From positions 1,251 through 65,250 of the forward strand of contig MU277674.1 in the NCBI GenBank assembly GCA_022385805.1: 64,000 bases of DNA. Direction: 5' to 3'. How positions within the stretch are numbered: the stretch's first letter is position 1; every line of letters begins with the position of its first letter. Position numbers and translations under genes: made by a program. The notes beneath the pieces are model-generated. The model was not told where the DNA came from. It saw only the letters and a program-made list of their open reading frames with translations, and did no database searches. Shown one piece after another: positions 1 to 11,706 of this stretch. The DNA is from Pilatotrama ljubarskyi (Eukaryota; Basidiomycota; Agaricomycetes; Polyporales; Polyporaceae).

Positions 1-414
1 CTTGGCACCATGCCTCCACTGCACCCCGATCCCGAGTTGGCGGACAGCTGCGACGCTCGACATCTCATCACACGTGTCGTCCACGGGTGGCATCTTGCAT
101 CTATACGCCTCGCGGGACGCATTTGGGGCACTTATAAGCGCCGCATATCCCCTCGCTCACCCCCGCCCTCCCCGACTGCCTCTCTCGTGCTCCCTGCATA
201 CTTAGCCCATCTGTTGCAATAGTTCAAACTCCGCTTATCCCGCACCTTATGCCGCTTCTTATTTCCACGGGCCGACGAGGTGGCGGATTCTTATCCTACT
301 ACCTGAGTTGCAATATGTAACGTAGTCGGTTCTAATCGATCTGTTCTCTGTTCACCGCGCTCCGCGCCGACTGACGTTGAGCTCAACGGCCGACTGCTTC
401 CACCTGTCCTTCGC
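1..414. other. 5' flank of COG2, no gene seen
   Basis: No supportable gene. A TATA-like stretch (cttataagc, near 130-140) and pyrimidine-rich sequence lie upstream of the COG2 start codon, so this is probably its promoter and 5' UTR. The short open frames here have no recognisable family features. Confidence 0.4.
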
Positions 415-3400
415 ATGACGTCCGTCAGGAGCCCAGATGCAAACTCTCGGGACCCATACGAACTTGACCGGCTCGCGGAGGAATTAGCTGCCCGCGAGTC
501 CCAGCACAAACCCAAGTCTGCGAATGGCGGCGGCGACACGGACGAGGACGAGCTCTCAGCGGCGAGACGCGACCTACCTCTCTACGTGCCGCTCTCTCAT
601 GACGACCCCTATCTGTCCGCGGAGACGTTCGACGTCGAGCAGTTCCTGCTGTCGCGCGCGTATACGTCGTTGCCGGACCTGCGTACGGAGCTGCGGGACT
701 ACCTGGCGGCGCTGAAGGAGGAGCTGGTGAAGCTCATCAATGACGACTATGAGGCGTTCATCAGTCTGAGTACCGACTTGCGGGGAGAGGGAACGAGGCT
801 GGAGAGTCTGAAGCGGCCCCTGGCGGACTTGAGGGCGCGCGTGCTTGTACGTCGCACCTATCCAATGATACTCGAGTCCCATATGAATTGCATGCGCTAT
901 GCACTGTAGGAATCTCGGAAGACGCTGCAAGAGATACAGGACGAGACGAAGGAGAAGCTGGACCGCCGCGCGGCCATACGCGAGGAGAAGGCATTTCTGC
1001 AGCTGCTCCTCAAGATCTCCGAGTCTATCACCCGTCTCGAGTCTTTGCTCCTGATAGCATCCCCGGAAGATGAGGAGAAGGATCCGTCGAGTATGGGAGC
1101 GATGCAGCTTGCGTCGCGCACCGACGCAGACGTAGACGACAGGTCGGTACTCTTCCGGGCTTCTGTATGAACCGCCCACTACAGCTTGTCGTCACAACAG
1201 GTCTCGAGCGAACCGAGCGAAACACATAGCTCGTGTCGCATCAGAGTACACACAACTCTTATACCACGTCTCGCGCGCAAACACAGAGCCCTGCGCCTTC
1301 GTTGACGAGTCGCAATGGGTTTGTGAGCTCTCCCTCCCGCCACGGCCGCTCTCCTCCGCTGACACGCCGCGGCCAACAGCGCATCGACCGCATAAAGTCC
1401 ACGCTCTCGTCCGATCTCGACCATCTTTTCGCGAGCACGCTCGGCGCGCTCGTCGGCGGCAAGGACCAAGGCGGCCGCCCGAGCAAAGTGAGCGACATTG
1501 AGAAGTCGAAGCTGTACGCGGACGCGACGGAATGTCTGCGCACGTACGACATGCTCGGTCTGTGGCGCGACGCGGAGGACGTCATCAGGCGTGAAGTGTT
1601 GCGCGACTTCGTGAAGAAGGTAGGCGGACTCGTCCAGCATGAATCCCTCGCAACGCTCACTTGCGGCCATATGTGCAGACTATATACCCGGGCGCACTCT
1701 CTGCACCCCGTTCGCCCATCGTGCCCCATACCCCCTTCCCCACTTCCGGACGATCCTCGTCTCCAGCCCCTCCGCAAACGGCGTCACTCCCGCCGCGTAC
1801 TCCATACACACCTTTCACCGCCTTCGCGTCAAAACAGAATCCGTTCGAGTCCACCTTGCGCGCGGACGCGAGTTCTACCTCGCTTTCGTCCGCCGCGATC
1901 CTCGACGAGACGGACGATCCCCTTGCAGCTTTGTACAACACGATCCTACGTTTCGTGGATCGAGACATGCGACGCATCATGGAGATCGCGGAGGCTGTAT
2001 GCGTCAAATCTGGCTCACGCACTCGACTGAGTGGGGCTGGTGGAGAGGAGCCCGGCTTCGAGATAATGGCGAACGTGGTATGGGCAGAGATTGGGAGGGC
2101 TCTCATGGACGAGCTTGGGAGCGTCATCTTTTCGGCAGGAAAGCCGGACGAATTTCGCAAGGTGCGCCTTCCTGCTTCAGCTTCAGCTTGTATTTGCATT
2201 GACTGTCTGTCGAATTTGCAGCATCACGAGACGACGCAAGCGTTCATCCGTGCTCTCGAGTTCCTAGCACCGTCGGTCGAGTCCGTTGAAGCAATGCGGA
2301 AACACATCGTCTTCACCGCGTTCGAGCGGCGATGGCAGCTACCCGTGTACTTCCAGCTACGGTGGAAGGAGATCGTAACGAGGCTCGAGGAAGCGCTCGC
2401 AACTACCAAGCTCGAACGTACTGCGACCAAAGGCGAGTCACTTTAGTTGCTTGCCCACAATGCTGCCGTGCAACCCATCTGACTCGGATGATAGCGCTGG
2501 CGCCGTTTGTGACGACGCAGGCCGCTGCGGTCTTCGACGCGATCCGGGCGTGCTGGAGCGCTGAGGTGTTCATCCCTGAACTCAGTTCGCGCTTCTGGCG
2601 CTTCACATTGCAGGTGTGTCTACGATGATACATTGCGTAGCACGAGTGGCCCTTGACTATGGCCTGTAGATATTAAGCAGATATCGAACATGGCTTGACA
2701 AGAGCCTACCTCCCTTAGAGCCCCCACCAAAGGTCGCAGCTGCGGCAGCAGCTGAGCGTATGAGTGCCGTAAGTAGTAGATCCGACGCCAGCCGAAATAG
2801 ATGCTGATATTCGCTCTTGCATGCAGCCCCCAGGATCGACAGTACGGGCTTCGACACCTGTACCGACGGAAGCTGCTTCGGCGGAGAGTATAGCTGCGGA
2901 TGAAGCTTTGCTGCTGCAATTCGCGACAGCTATCACTGATATCAAGGCGATGGAGAGTCAGGTCATGAAGCTTTGGAGGGAAGAGCTGAGCGCGATGCTA
3001 CCTGAGGCTTCGCCCAGCGAAGGCGAGCAGAGCGTGTCTCCGGAAGGTATGTGTTCTGCGCTGTCCATGCTGTGAGATGAGATGCGACCCGAGTCATCTC
3101 GTACAGACGCCCTTAAGCATGCACTGTCGAGGCTCACGTCGCTGGTTCCGACGCTGCTCAACCAAATCGTGCTCATTCTCTCTCGCCGAGCATGCGATGC
3201 GCTGCTCTCCATGCGCTCCATCCCCTCCCAGTTCCGCGCGATGTCCTCAAGCAAGCGCATGCCCACCGAACCCAGCTACTTCGTTTCGCTCATCTTCAAG
3301 CACACCAAGGCCTTCTTCGCGATCCAGACCGTCGACGGTCCTGGTGCCGCGCTCAAGGAAGACCTGCTCAAGCCGGTCGCAGAAGAGGTCTTCGAACTCG

Positions 3401-3708
3401 TCACCCAGCGCTACATCTACTTTCTCTCCGCCATGAAGAAGACGGAGGAGTCCCTGCGACGGCTGAAAAAAGGCAAGAAGTCCGCTTATTCGTTGTTCGG
3501 CTCGAGCACGCGCGAGGACGACGGACGTGCGGACGAGGAGAAGATCCGGACGCAGATGATTCTGGACGTCGATGCCTTTGGTAGAGAAGCCGAATCGCTC
3601 GGCGTCGCCGTGCAAGAAAATGTTGCGTACAGGACCCTAGCGGAGATGGCCAGGTCTAGTCTGACAGACGGTGAGAGTGCTCAATTGCCGCCCGAAGGCT
3701 CCTTCTGA
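415..3708 (+). CDS. COG2: Conserved oligomeric Golgi complex subunit 2 (COG2)
   Basis: COG2 belongs to lobe A of the COG tethering complex, which acts in retrograde intra-Golgi vesicle traffic. The first exon carries the conserved COG2 N-terminal region (LSHDDPYLSAETFDVEQFL, then SLPDLRTELRDYLAALKEEL and LINDDYEAFISLSTDLRGEG), about residues 57-130. Later exons continue in family order: a coiled-coil stretch near 910-1130, the KHIARVASEYTQLLYH segment near 1220, IDRIKSTLSSDLDHLF near 1390, and an alpha-helical C-terminal half to the stop at 3706-3708. At least seven short introns are needed, for example one after ...LRARVL starting gtacgt and ending ctgtag. The start at 415 is the first ATG before the conserved domain. 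The gene converges on VPS8, with only 91 bp between the stop codons. Exon limits between 1640 and 3080 are approximate. Confidence 0.9.
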
Positions 3709-3799
3709 CCCATTTTTAAGAAACCTGAGCATCTGTCCCCGCTCTTCTAGTATACCTCTCGCATCTGGATGTAATTAGGTATAGCTGGGAATATACTGC

Positions 3800-6700
3800 T
3801 TAATGTACATTGGCGGTATGGATAGCATGGAAATCAGGCGGTAAGCATCTACTATGGTATATGGCTCCTGTCCGTGATACAACAACCGGCTCGATCGCTG
3901 GCTCCTCCTCTCCCTCCGCGGACTTCTTGGTGCTGACAAACACCACGCCGCACGACGTGCACGCGCCGCGCGCTGGCGCCCAACCTTTGCCCCGCTCCGC
4001 GACAAGCTCAGCGATAGTATCGAAGACGTCGCGGTCGACGAGGTGCTTGGTGATGACGAGCATGTCTCCCTCTGAGCGGAACGACTCGAGCATGCCCGTG
4101 AGGATGGTCCGGAACTCGGTGTAGAGGGTGCCTTTTGAGACGTGCGCCTTCGTGGCGGAAGCGGAGCTCACGAGACGTTTGAAGAGACGTGGGAAAGAGA
4201 CCGCATGTGCGGAGCTGACAGACATGAGCACAGTGAACGTCTTGTGGACCATAGACCGGAGAGTAGAGATCGTCTGGCGTTCCCGCTGCACTCGAGGATC
4301 ATCCGACAAAACCGCCTCGGAGGGCCCAAGGGCTTCCAGCGAGCAACAACTGGCGACGCGTTGCACGCAGTCAATCTGGCTGCTGAGAAGCTGGAACCAG
4401 AGGTCTTCGACTGGGACATCGGCGGACGAAATAGGCTGGGAACGCTGTACACAAATTGAGGTTGCAGCGTCCGCGACTGCCTCCAGCTTCTTCAGGGCGT
4501 CAGAGATGGTACCCGCAGACTTGTCATCATGAGATGCGATAGCGTCCGCGATCCGCGTAGAAAGCCGTTGGTCGAACGACTGCGCCTTGGATAACGCGGC
4601 CTGCGGGTCGCCATCACGGTCCATCAACCACACGACGGCATCGTAAACCTCGCTCCTCTCGCAGGTACGCGCCGCCTCTTGGTTGTCCAGGTACTCCTGA
4701 GGTAGATATCGGAGCGCGGGAATGACATCCTCGGGTTCGAAGCGGCAGTATAAGGAAACATAGGCCCCACGGAGCCATGGAGGGACGTTCGGGGAGGGAA
4801 CAGGCCGTCGGGGAAGAGCGATCTCATCTTCTGCAGCTCGACGGAGGGGGTACAAGAGATAAAGAAGATAACGGAATTTCTCGTGCTCGGCAGTGGGGTT
4901 TATGGACTGGAGGGCGGCCTCGTGAGATTCAGGCAGATGTTCGTCAAGCAGAGCGGCGGTATTGGCGATATCGGAGCGGAGAAGATATGGCAAGGACTCC
5001 AGAAGCTTGCCTGAGACTGCTTCGGGAAGCTTACCCTTGCTGGCCTTCTTTACCGCTTTGAGGACGCTATGGATAGAGGCGAAAACTTCGGAAGGAGGCA
5101 AGTCTAGATCGTCGAGGTACGTCTCAAGGAGTTGCGGCCATTGCTTCTCTTGTCTGTACCACGAGCGCAGGATTCTGTAGAACCCGGCGCGCTTGAATAG
5201 TTCCAAGATACGTTCGCCCTCATGAGGGTTGTACGCGGAGAGGAGGAACTCGGCGGCTAGCTGACGGTCTTCTCGTGTGCTACTGTCGGGGTCTTCTGCC
5301 AGTCCAATGAGTATGTTGTGCAGAATACTGGGCTGTAGCTGGATGAATTGCGGGTACTTCGGGACGTTGCGAGCGATGAAAATGTGGACGAAGGTCCTCT
5401 CCTCCTGGGACAAGTCCGGCGAGGAAAGGATCTCGAGTAGGATCTTGATGATGACGAAGCGGCTCACGGAACGTGTCTCGTCATTCAGGTAAGCGTCCTC
5501 GAAGGCCAAGTCAAGCGTGTGCAGGAACGCTTCTGGATCGAAGCGGAGGAGTAGGCGAGTGTATGGGTAGGTCGGCTCAATACCGTTCTCTTCATCGGAG
5601 GTCAGCACTAGCTTGCCACCCTCCCCGACCGGCCAAACGCTGGAGCATCCATCGAACACGAACTTGTAAAGGTCGTCTTTGGCCTGAGTTGCCTCATCCT
5701 CAGGCAAGGGTTCGCCGGAAGGATATGTGAGCCCGGTGAGAGTGTTGGCAATGTAGGGGTAGATCTTGTAGGCATTCAAGACAACGGGCTCTATGGATTG
5801 CTCGTCCATAAAGGTAGAAGACGTCGGCGACGCTTCGGCGCGTTGTCTCCGCCATTGCTGGACCCGGCGGACGAGACCCAGAAGCTCTACGAGAGGTGAT
5901 CGATAGTCGCGCAGCGCCCGCGTGTACACGTAGATGACGGCGTCGTAGAGCTGATATCGTTGGCATAGTGGGATCACTTGATTGATGTCAAGACAGTCTG
6001 GGTCCATGTGCCAGATGAGCCTCTCGACTAGGTCAGGACGGTTGTCCTCGGCATGGAGTGCGATGAGGCGCTGCGTGATGTGCGGCGGGACGTGCCGTAT
6101 CTCACCACTGAGCATGAAGGGCTCGAGCTGCTGGAGGAAGATGGAGGCAATGCCGTTGTTGTCGTAGTATTCGAAGAGGTCTTCGAAGAAGAAGTCGAAG
6201 TCGTCCAGAGCCATGCAAGCGCGAGCGCATGTCGAGACGAGACCTTCAAACAGTTCCGTCCGATCCACGCCCCTGCCGTCTGGCGTAACGTGAGTGCCGT
6301 CGACCAAACGCTCTTCAGAGAACGCATATTGAGCAGACGCAACCATGAGCTCGCGCAGCTTCTGCCCAACGACTGCCTTTAGCTTCTCGGGATCATCGGG
6401 CAGACCATTCCGGTTCCCAGGCGCTTCTCCGACATAGTATGACCTTGCCAGGTCGATAGCGCTGAGGAAGTCGCCTTCCGAGACGAACGAGAGGATGCGA
6501 TCGGCCCAAGTCAGGAGAGTCCCAACTTGCACTCCATGTTGTCCCTAGGTATTTTTCAGCAACACGTCACGATCCGATGAAATGGAAGAGTAACTGTACA
6601 AGCAGAAATATCTTGCCCTTGTACATGCGTACACTGTGCGCAACTTCGGACACCGCGTCTGAGTACGTGATCGACCCGTTTGTGGTATGGCTGAGCAATG

Positions 6701-8840
6701 GGGAGACCAAAGTCCATGCGTCAAAGGGCTCGCGTTCCACAAGCTTGAAGGTGCGGACGTCGTATACCTCGAATGCGGCAGGGGTCAAGAGGATCAATTG
6801 CTAAAGAGCGGAATGAGCGTCGACGTCATCGTTGCGAGCGAGCTAGCCGGATGGAACGAACCCACATTGACATTCAGCCATTGGAGAGCAAGGATGTCGT
6901 CGCTGGCTCTCCAGCTGCCCATCTCTTCGAATACTATCCTACCGACCTCAACCTTGCTGACTTTCCCAGTCTTCGGGTCCTTCACTGTCTGTGTGACCTT
7001 GTCCTCAGAAACACGCAGGAGGTGCAAATTCTCGCCCCACGAATACGCGAGCGTCGGCGTAGAACGCTGACGTGACTCATTCAGCTGGCTCTTCTTGCTG
7101 TCCCTCTCGGAAGCGGAGGAGAGGTCGGCAGAGAGAGACACGCTCGGAAACCATGCAAGTGACCCTTTGAATCTAGACTTTGAAGCAACTTCTTCATCAG
7201 CTTCTCGGTGGCGCCTATACCAGGTTTTCGGTGAGGGCTTCAGGCCAACTATCACGAGCTTGATAGGAGTGAGAAGCGCGACGAGGTTATACGTGTCCGT
7301 AGGGTGAGCGCAAGTGCCTAGTGGTAATGGAGCCATCGAAAGGATGGTGGTAGGCTTCCGCGTCCTCCTTCGACGGAAACGATGACCAAGAGCAGGGGCG
7401 GCATCAGGTACGTCCTCGTCTGGGTACTTTCCGAGTATGCGCAAGATGTCTGAAGCGTCAACGAAGAGAACCTTGCCGAGGCTGTGATAGAATGCGAGAC
7501 CGCTGTCGTCGGCAGAGACAAGAGCGGTGTGGCGGCCTGCAACGAAACCGATGCTCACGATTCGGGAGCCTACTAGGTGTCCTTCCTGTCTTCCTGACGC
7601 GACTGCAGCCAATGTCGTAGGAGGGACAATGCGTGAGGGAACTTTCGGCGATCGGAGATCGTACAGCTGAATGTACCCGGTAGCATGGCCGGCGGCCACA
7701 TACGTGTGATCGAACGAGAGCGCGAGGGCAGTCACTGCGCCGACGTTCTTCTCTATCTAGGGTGTTAACGATGCCTAACTTCACATACTCTCCAGACCGC
7801 TTCTCACCTGAGCTCTCGCTGCCGCAAATGCACTTCAGGCTTTGCTTGAAATCAAACACCAGCACTCGGCCTGTATCCGTTCCGATGCAAATGAGGCCAT
7901 TTGCAGCAAGGACGGTCGGTGATCCGTAGGACTGCGTTCCAAGTACCGAGGATGCCTTCGACGTAGGCCCAGCGTATATATACTCTCCGATGATTCGCAA
8001 GTGTGTCCACCGCAAGACCTCCCTCGGAGGAACTGTCCTAGCCGGAGTAACGTCACCGCGTGCAAAGTGGGTGGAGAGGTTCGTAGCGGAGGACGATCGA
8101 GACAGTGCCGAGAAATGAGAAGGCGCAGCAGAACTCGACTCGTGTAGGTGGGACTGCAATGTAACGGCGCTTGCTGCGGAGGGTGTCCGAGAAGGCTGGG
8201 GCGTCATTGAACGCAAGCGGGAGATCGAAGGGTGCAGGTATGGTCTTGTCAGTGGCGTTCGGGACGGTGTGCCGTTTCCTAGGTGGCTAGGCATCCTGGA
8301 GGTAGGTGTAGATGGCAGGGGCGTTCTGGGAGACAGAGGCAGCGGCTCGTGCGATGTGAGCGAGGTTAGGACCTGGACATGCTACAGGGCAACATGTATG
8401 TTAAAAGGTGCAAACAACGAGGCATCAGCGACGGGTCAGCTCACCCCTGCCTCGTCCTCAATCGTAGCGGCAAAGTTCTCGTTCTCTTGGACTTCGTGTA
8501 CGAGGGATCGCTCGACTTCCTGCTCTTCCAGTTCGTCTTCCTCATGGTCTGGTCCGAGAACTTCGCGCAGCTGTTCGCGGTACCCACCGGTCGGGTCTGC
8601 ATCCACTCCGCTGTACACAAAACCGCCTTCATCCTCATCGTCGTTGTCGTCGTTCGCGTCGCCGTCTTCGCCGTCGCTCATGAGTTCCTCAAATCGCGCC
8701 GAGTAATCCCCTGCACCGTCATCGGGAGAGTCACCGCCCTCACTGTCTGAAAAGTGGAGTTCCTCTGACAGGCCATTGCGGCCTGCGTCCTCGGCGTCGT
8801 GAGTCCCATTCATGAACAGGTCGGGAGCGCGAGGGAGCAC
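3800..8840 (-). CDS. VPS8: Vacuolar protein sorting-associated protein 8 (Vps8), CORVET subunit
   Basis: Vps8 is the CORVET-specific subunit that binds the endosomal Rab5/Vps21 GTPase. The N-terminus (8436-8840) is acidic and disordered. It is followed by a Ser/Pro-rich linker and a WD/beta-propeller region (8294-6567) with motifs such as ILALQWLN and AFEVYDVRTFKLVEREPFDAW. A 910-codon open stretch (6532-3800) starts in VGTLLTWADRILSFVSEGDF and SAIDLARSYYVGE, the Vps8 central signature, and continues as alpha-solenoid. Introns join cleanly, for example after ...LQWLNVN (gtgggt...tttag) and after ...GKIFLL (gtacag...ctag). The extreme C-terminus keeps only a CxxC and an HxxC pair of the usual RING. 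The start could be 8840 or the next ATG at 8813. It is divergent from the PHD gene, 206 bp away. Confidence 0.92.
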
Positions 8841-9046
8841 AAGCTTTGCAGGCGCGGGGAACGGTGACGAACGATGGGCACAGCAGGCCCGGCGGGCCCG
8901 CGCATAATCGAGTTTAGTCCATGTTTGGACTTATCGTACAAAATGACGAGCCAAAATGGGAGGCCGGGAAATGGGGGCATTGTATCTCTGACCCCCGTCC
9001 CGTCCTCGCAAGCTTTCTCACTTCCCAACCACATCGGCCGACGTCG

Positions 9047-11247
9047 ATGATGGCCAACGTCGCGACAATGGGTCCCCCACCCTCCCCGAAGGAACCACGA
9101 CGCTCTGGGCGACGCCAAGCACCCTCCTCAAGCAAGTCCCCCGCCGGTTCGCCACCGTCGGAAGCGACCCCCAAGCTCAAGGACAACCCGAGTAAGCCAT
9201 CGCTGCACTCCTCGCACAGCAACGGAAGAAACAAGCGGGCCAAACACGAAGACCTCGACGAGCCTCTCGAAGAGCTGCCCAAGAACGGCGTCAACGGCAA
9301 CGGCGGGGCATCGCGCTCAAAACGCAAGGGTAAGGAGAAAGACAAGATGGCCCTCGTGGTGGAAATTCCCCAGGACGAGAACCAGGAGAACGTTGAGCTT
9401 GTTGGTGAAGATGCCGCGGGAGAAAACGGAGAGGATGAAGAGGAGGGGGGCATCACCCGTTGCATCTGTGCGTGTCTGGCTCCGTTCTGTGCGCGCTGAT
9501 CACTGAGTCCATGTGCGTACCGTCCGATGATAGGTGAAGACGAGGGAGACCAAGGAGAGTTCATGGCCCAGTGCGAGGAGTGCAAGGCGTGGCAGCACGG
9601 CGTGTGTATGGGCTATGCCGAGGCCGAACTCGTGCCCCAGCACTACTTCTGCGAGCAGTGCAAGCCCGAGTTGTGGACAGACCTCATCGAGTGCGCCCCT
9701 ACTTGTCTCCCGTCTCGATCTGTCCCTCACCGTGTCCGCGATGCACAGGCAATGGGCCGTCAAGCGGGCACGACAATCATCGACGCGTTCGCATCCTCCC
9801 ACGACGCCCTCTGTGGCCAACCCACCTCGAACCTCTCGCTCGCACTCCCCTGCAGTCTTATTGAAAGCCCCAAAACGCAGGAACACGATGAATAGCCGCG
9901 ATGCCGCCTACGAAGAGAGCGTGCAGGCGCTCATCGAGGCCACCAAGTCGGAAGCCGCCAATCTCGACCTACCCCCACATACCCCGGTGTCTGCAGTCAG
10001 CGTCAACGGCTCGCTCAATGGTCAACCCATTCCAGATCACGAGTCGGAGTCGTTGACGAATCCGAAGAAGAAGCGGAAGAGGTCCGATGATGACGCGTGA
10101 GTTCATGCAAATCAAGAGGCCATTGCCCACATCCTCTAACAATACTGCTATGCTCCCAGCGCATCGGTCAAACGAACAAGATCTGCGTCCATTACCTCTG
10201 ATCGTCCGCCGTTATCAGCATTAGCGCGCGACGCGACCCCGCAAAGCACCACGAAGATCCCCGCACCCCCTCCTACCACTGCTGCGGCATCGCGAACCGC
10301 GAATGCGCGTAACAAGCGCAACGCCGCGCGCAAAGCACAAGCCCAGGATATTGCGTCCGTCGACGGCGAGGAAGGTTTGTGTTCCAGCTGTATATTCGGG
10401 TGTGACGTCAACTCACGTGACCTCGTGTTCAGCTGGAAGCGGTGCGCCGCCGAATCGCAGACAGGCGAGCAACAACCGCGCCAAAGGTGCGTTTGCACAT
10501 CACGTCCAGATATACCCCGCTGCTCACGTATACCCTATGCCCTTCATATACCCCTCTTCATCAGCCAACAACGCCTCTGAAAACCACAGTCGACGAGGGC
10601 AAGGCGTTGCGGGTGGCAGCGCTGCCGGCGGAAACTCGGCTGCATCGCGTGCATATCATAACTCCCATGCATACGTCGTGTCGCAGCAGCCGCTCTTCAC
10701 GTCCTGGAACTTGCCCGACTACCTCGCTCACCTCGAACCTATGCTGCCTACCGATGTGCCTCGTCCGCTGGAGGTCCGTGGCTCCGTGCTCGACGGAAAC
10801 TCCCGCGAGTCACAGGAGCGCACAACCGAGCGCGGGGTGAAAGTCAAGTGGCCAAGCAAACGCATGAGCGTTGGCGACATGAACAAGCGAGTGCGGTCGC
10901 TTGTGGAGTGGGTCGGACGAGAACAGGCGGCAGCTTTGGAACGGATGCGGCGGAAGGAGGCCTTGGATAAGGCCTTGCAGGAGGCCCGGACGCATGACAG
11001 CGTCGCGGCTACGGCAGTTGACGTTGGCGTCGAAGAGATGGAGGTGGACCCCGCTGCCAACGAAAACCCCGTTCCGCGGGAAAAGGCAGCATCGCCTTTA
11101 GACTCCGCGATGATCAGCCCGGCTAGCAGCGAGGGCACGACGATGAAGATGATGGAGGAGTTGATGGAGGAGCTGATCAGGTTCCAAGAGCGATTCGGGC
11201 CAGGTGCGAAGGCGAAGGAGAGGGATCGGCGGGGAGGAACGCTGTGA
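9047..11247 (+). CDS. CTI6: PHD-finger protein, Cti6-like Rpd3L deacetylase complex subunit
   Basis: The protein begins with a basic disordered region (PKEPRRSGRRQAPSSS). The PHD finger is split by an intron after ITRCIC and resumes as GEDEGDQGEFMAQCEECKAW, QHGVCMGY, and HYFCEQCKPELW. The C4HC3 zinc ligands are all visible. This arrangement matches Cti6 of the Rpd3L histone deacetylase complex, which reads histone H3K4 methylation. The rest is low-complexity and Lys/Arg-rich (KKKRKRSDDDA, RNKRNAARKAQAQ). A conserved C-terminal segment follows (SWNLPDYLAHLEPMLP, then VKWPSKRMSVGDMNKRVRSL and EWVGREQAAALERM), and the gene ends in an acidic/Met-rich helix (MKMMEELMEELIRFQERFG). Two consecutive ATGs at 9047 and 9050 make the start. 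Introns lie near 9470-9533, 9695-9748, 10097-10158 and 10370-10590. Another PHD protein of the same complex is possible. Confidence 0.82.
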
Positions 11248-11706
11248 GCTCTTGACTGGCCGTCTATATCCTGGGACTCGAGCTTGGTGTCATGATGAGT
11301 GTTGTATCTTGGATCTCTGTCGCATTGCTATGTCCCGTTTCTTTTATTGACTACTCAGTGGGCTATCGTCGGTCTGTACACATGTCTTATATCTCACGTA
11401 TCGTACCGTATTTGTAGTGCTGACTCTGGCTCAATCTCATTTGTCTTCCTCCTCATCAACGTCTTCGTTCTGTCTTTGCTCGCATGTCGGGAGCTCGAGG
11501 CGGTCAAGAGACAGCTGTACAGAGCTGTGCCATGTTTCCGAAGTCCTCGGATTCGGGCGCCGTCTGCATGAGGCATCGACGAGACTGCTATAAAATGACT
11601 CACGCGCATGCTGCACGCCTGCTAACAGTTGAACCCTGCCTCTTTCCAATAACGCTGATCTCGCTGGGACCTAACGTATCGTGATATAGTATCCCGGACC
11701 CTACCG
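11248..11706. other. Intergenic region between CTI6-like gene and ILV1
   Basis: T-rich sequence with no supportable gene. It should hold the 3' end of the PHD gene and the ILV1 promoter, since the two genes are in tandem. Confidence 0.4.

Noticed and set aside
2..222. Two overlapping short frames at the left edge
   Set aside because: No conserved residues; they sit in the likely COG2 promoter.
574..1179. 201-codon minus-strand frame under COG2
   Set aside because: Opposite strand of conserved COG2 exons and reads across a COG2 intron without any family feature.
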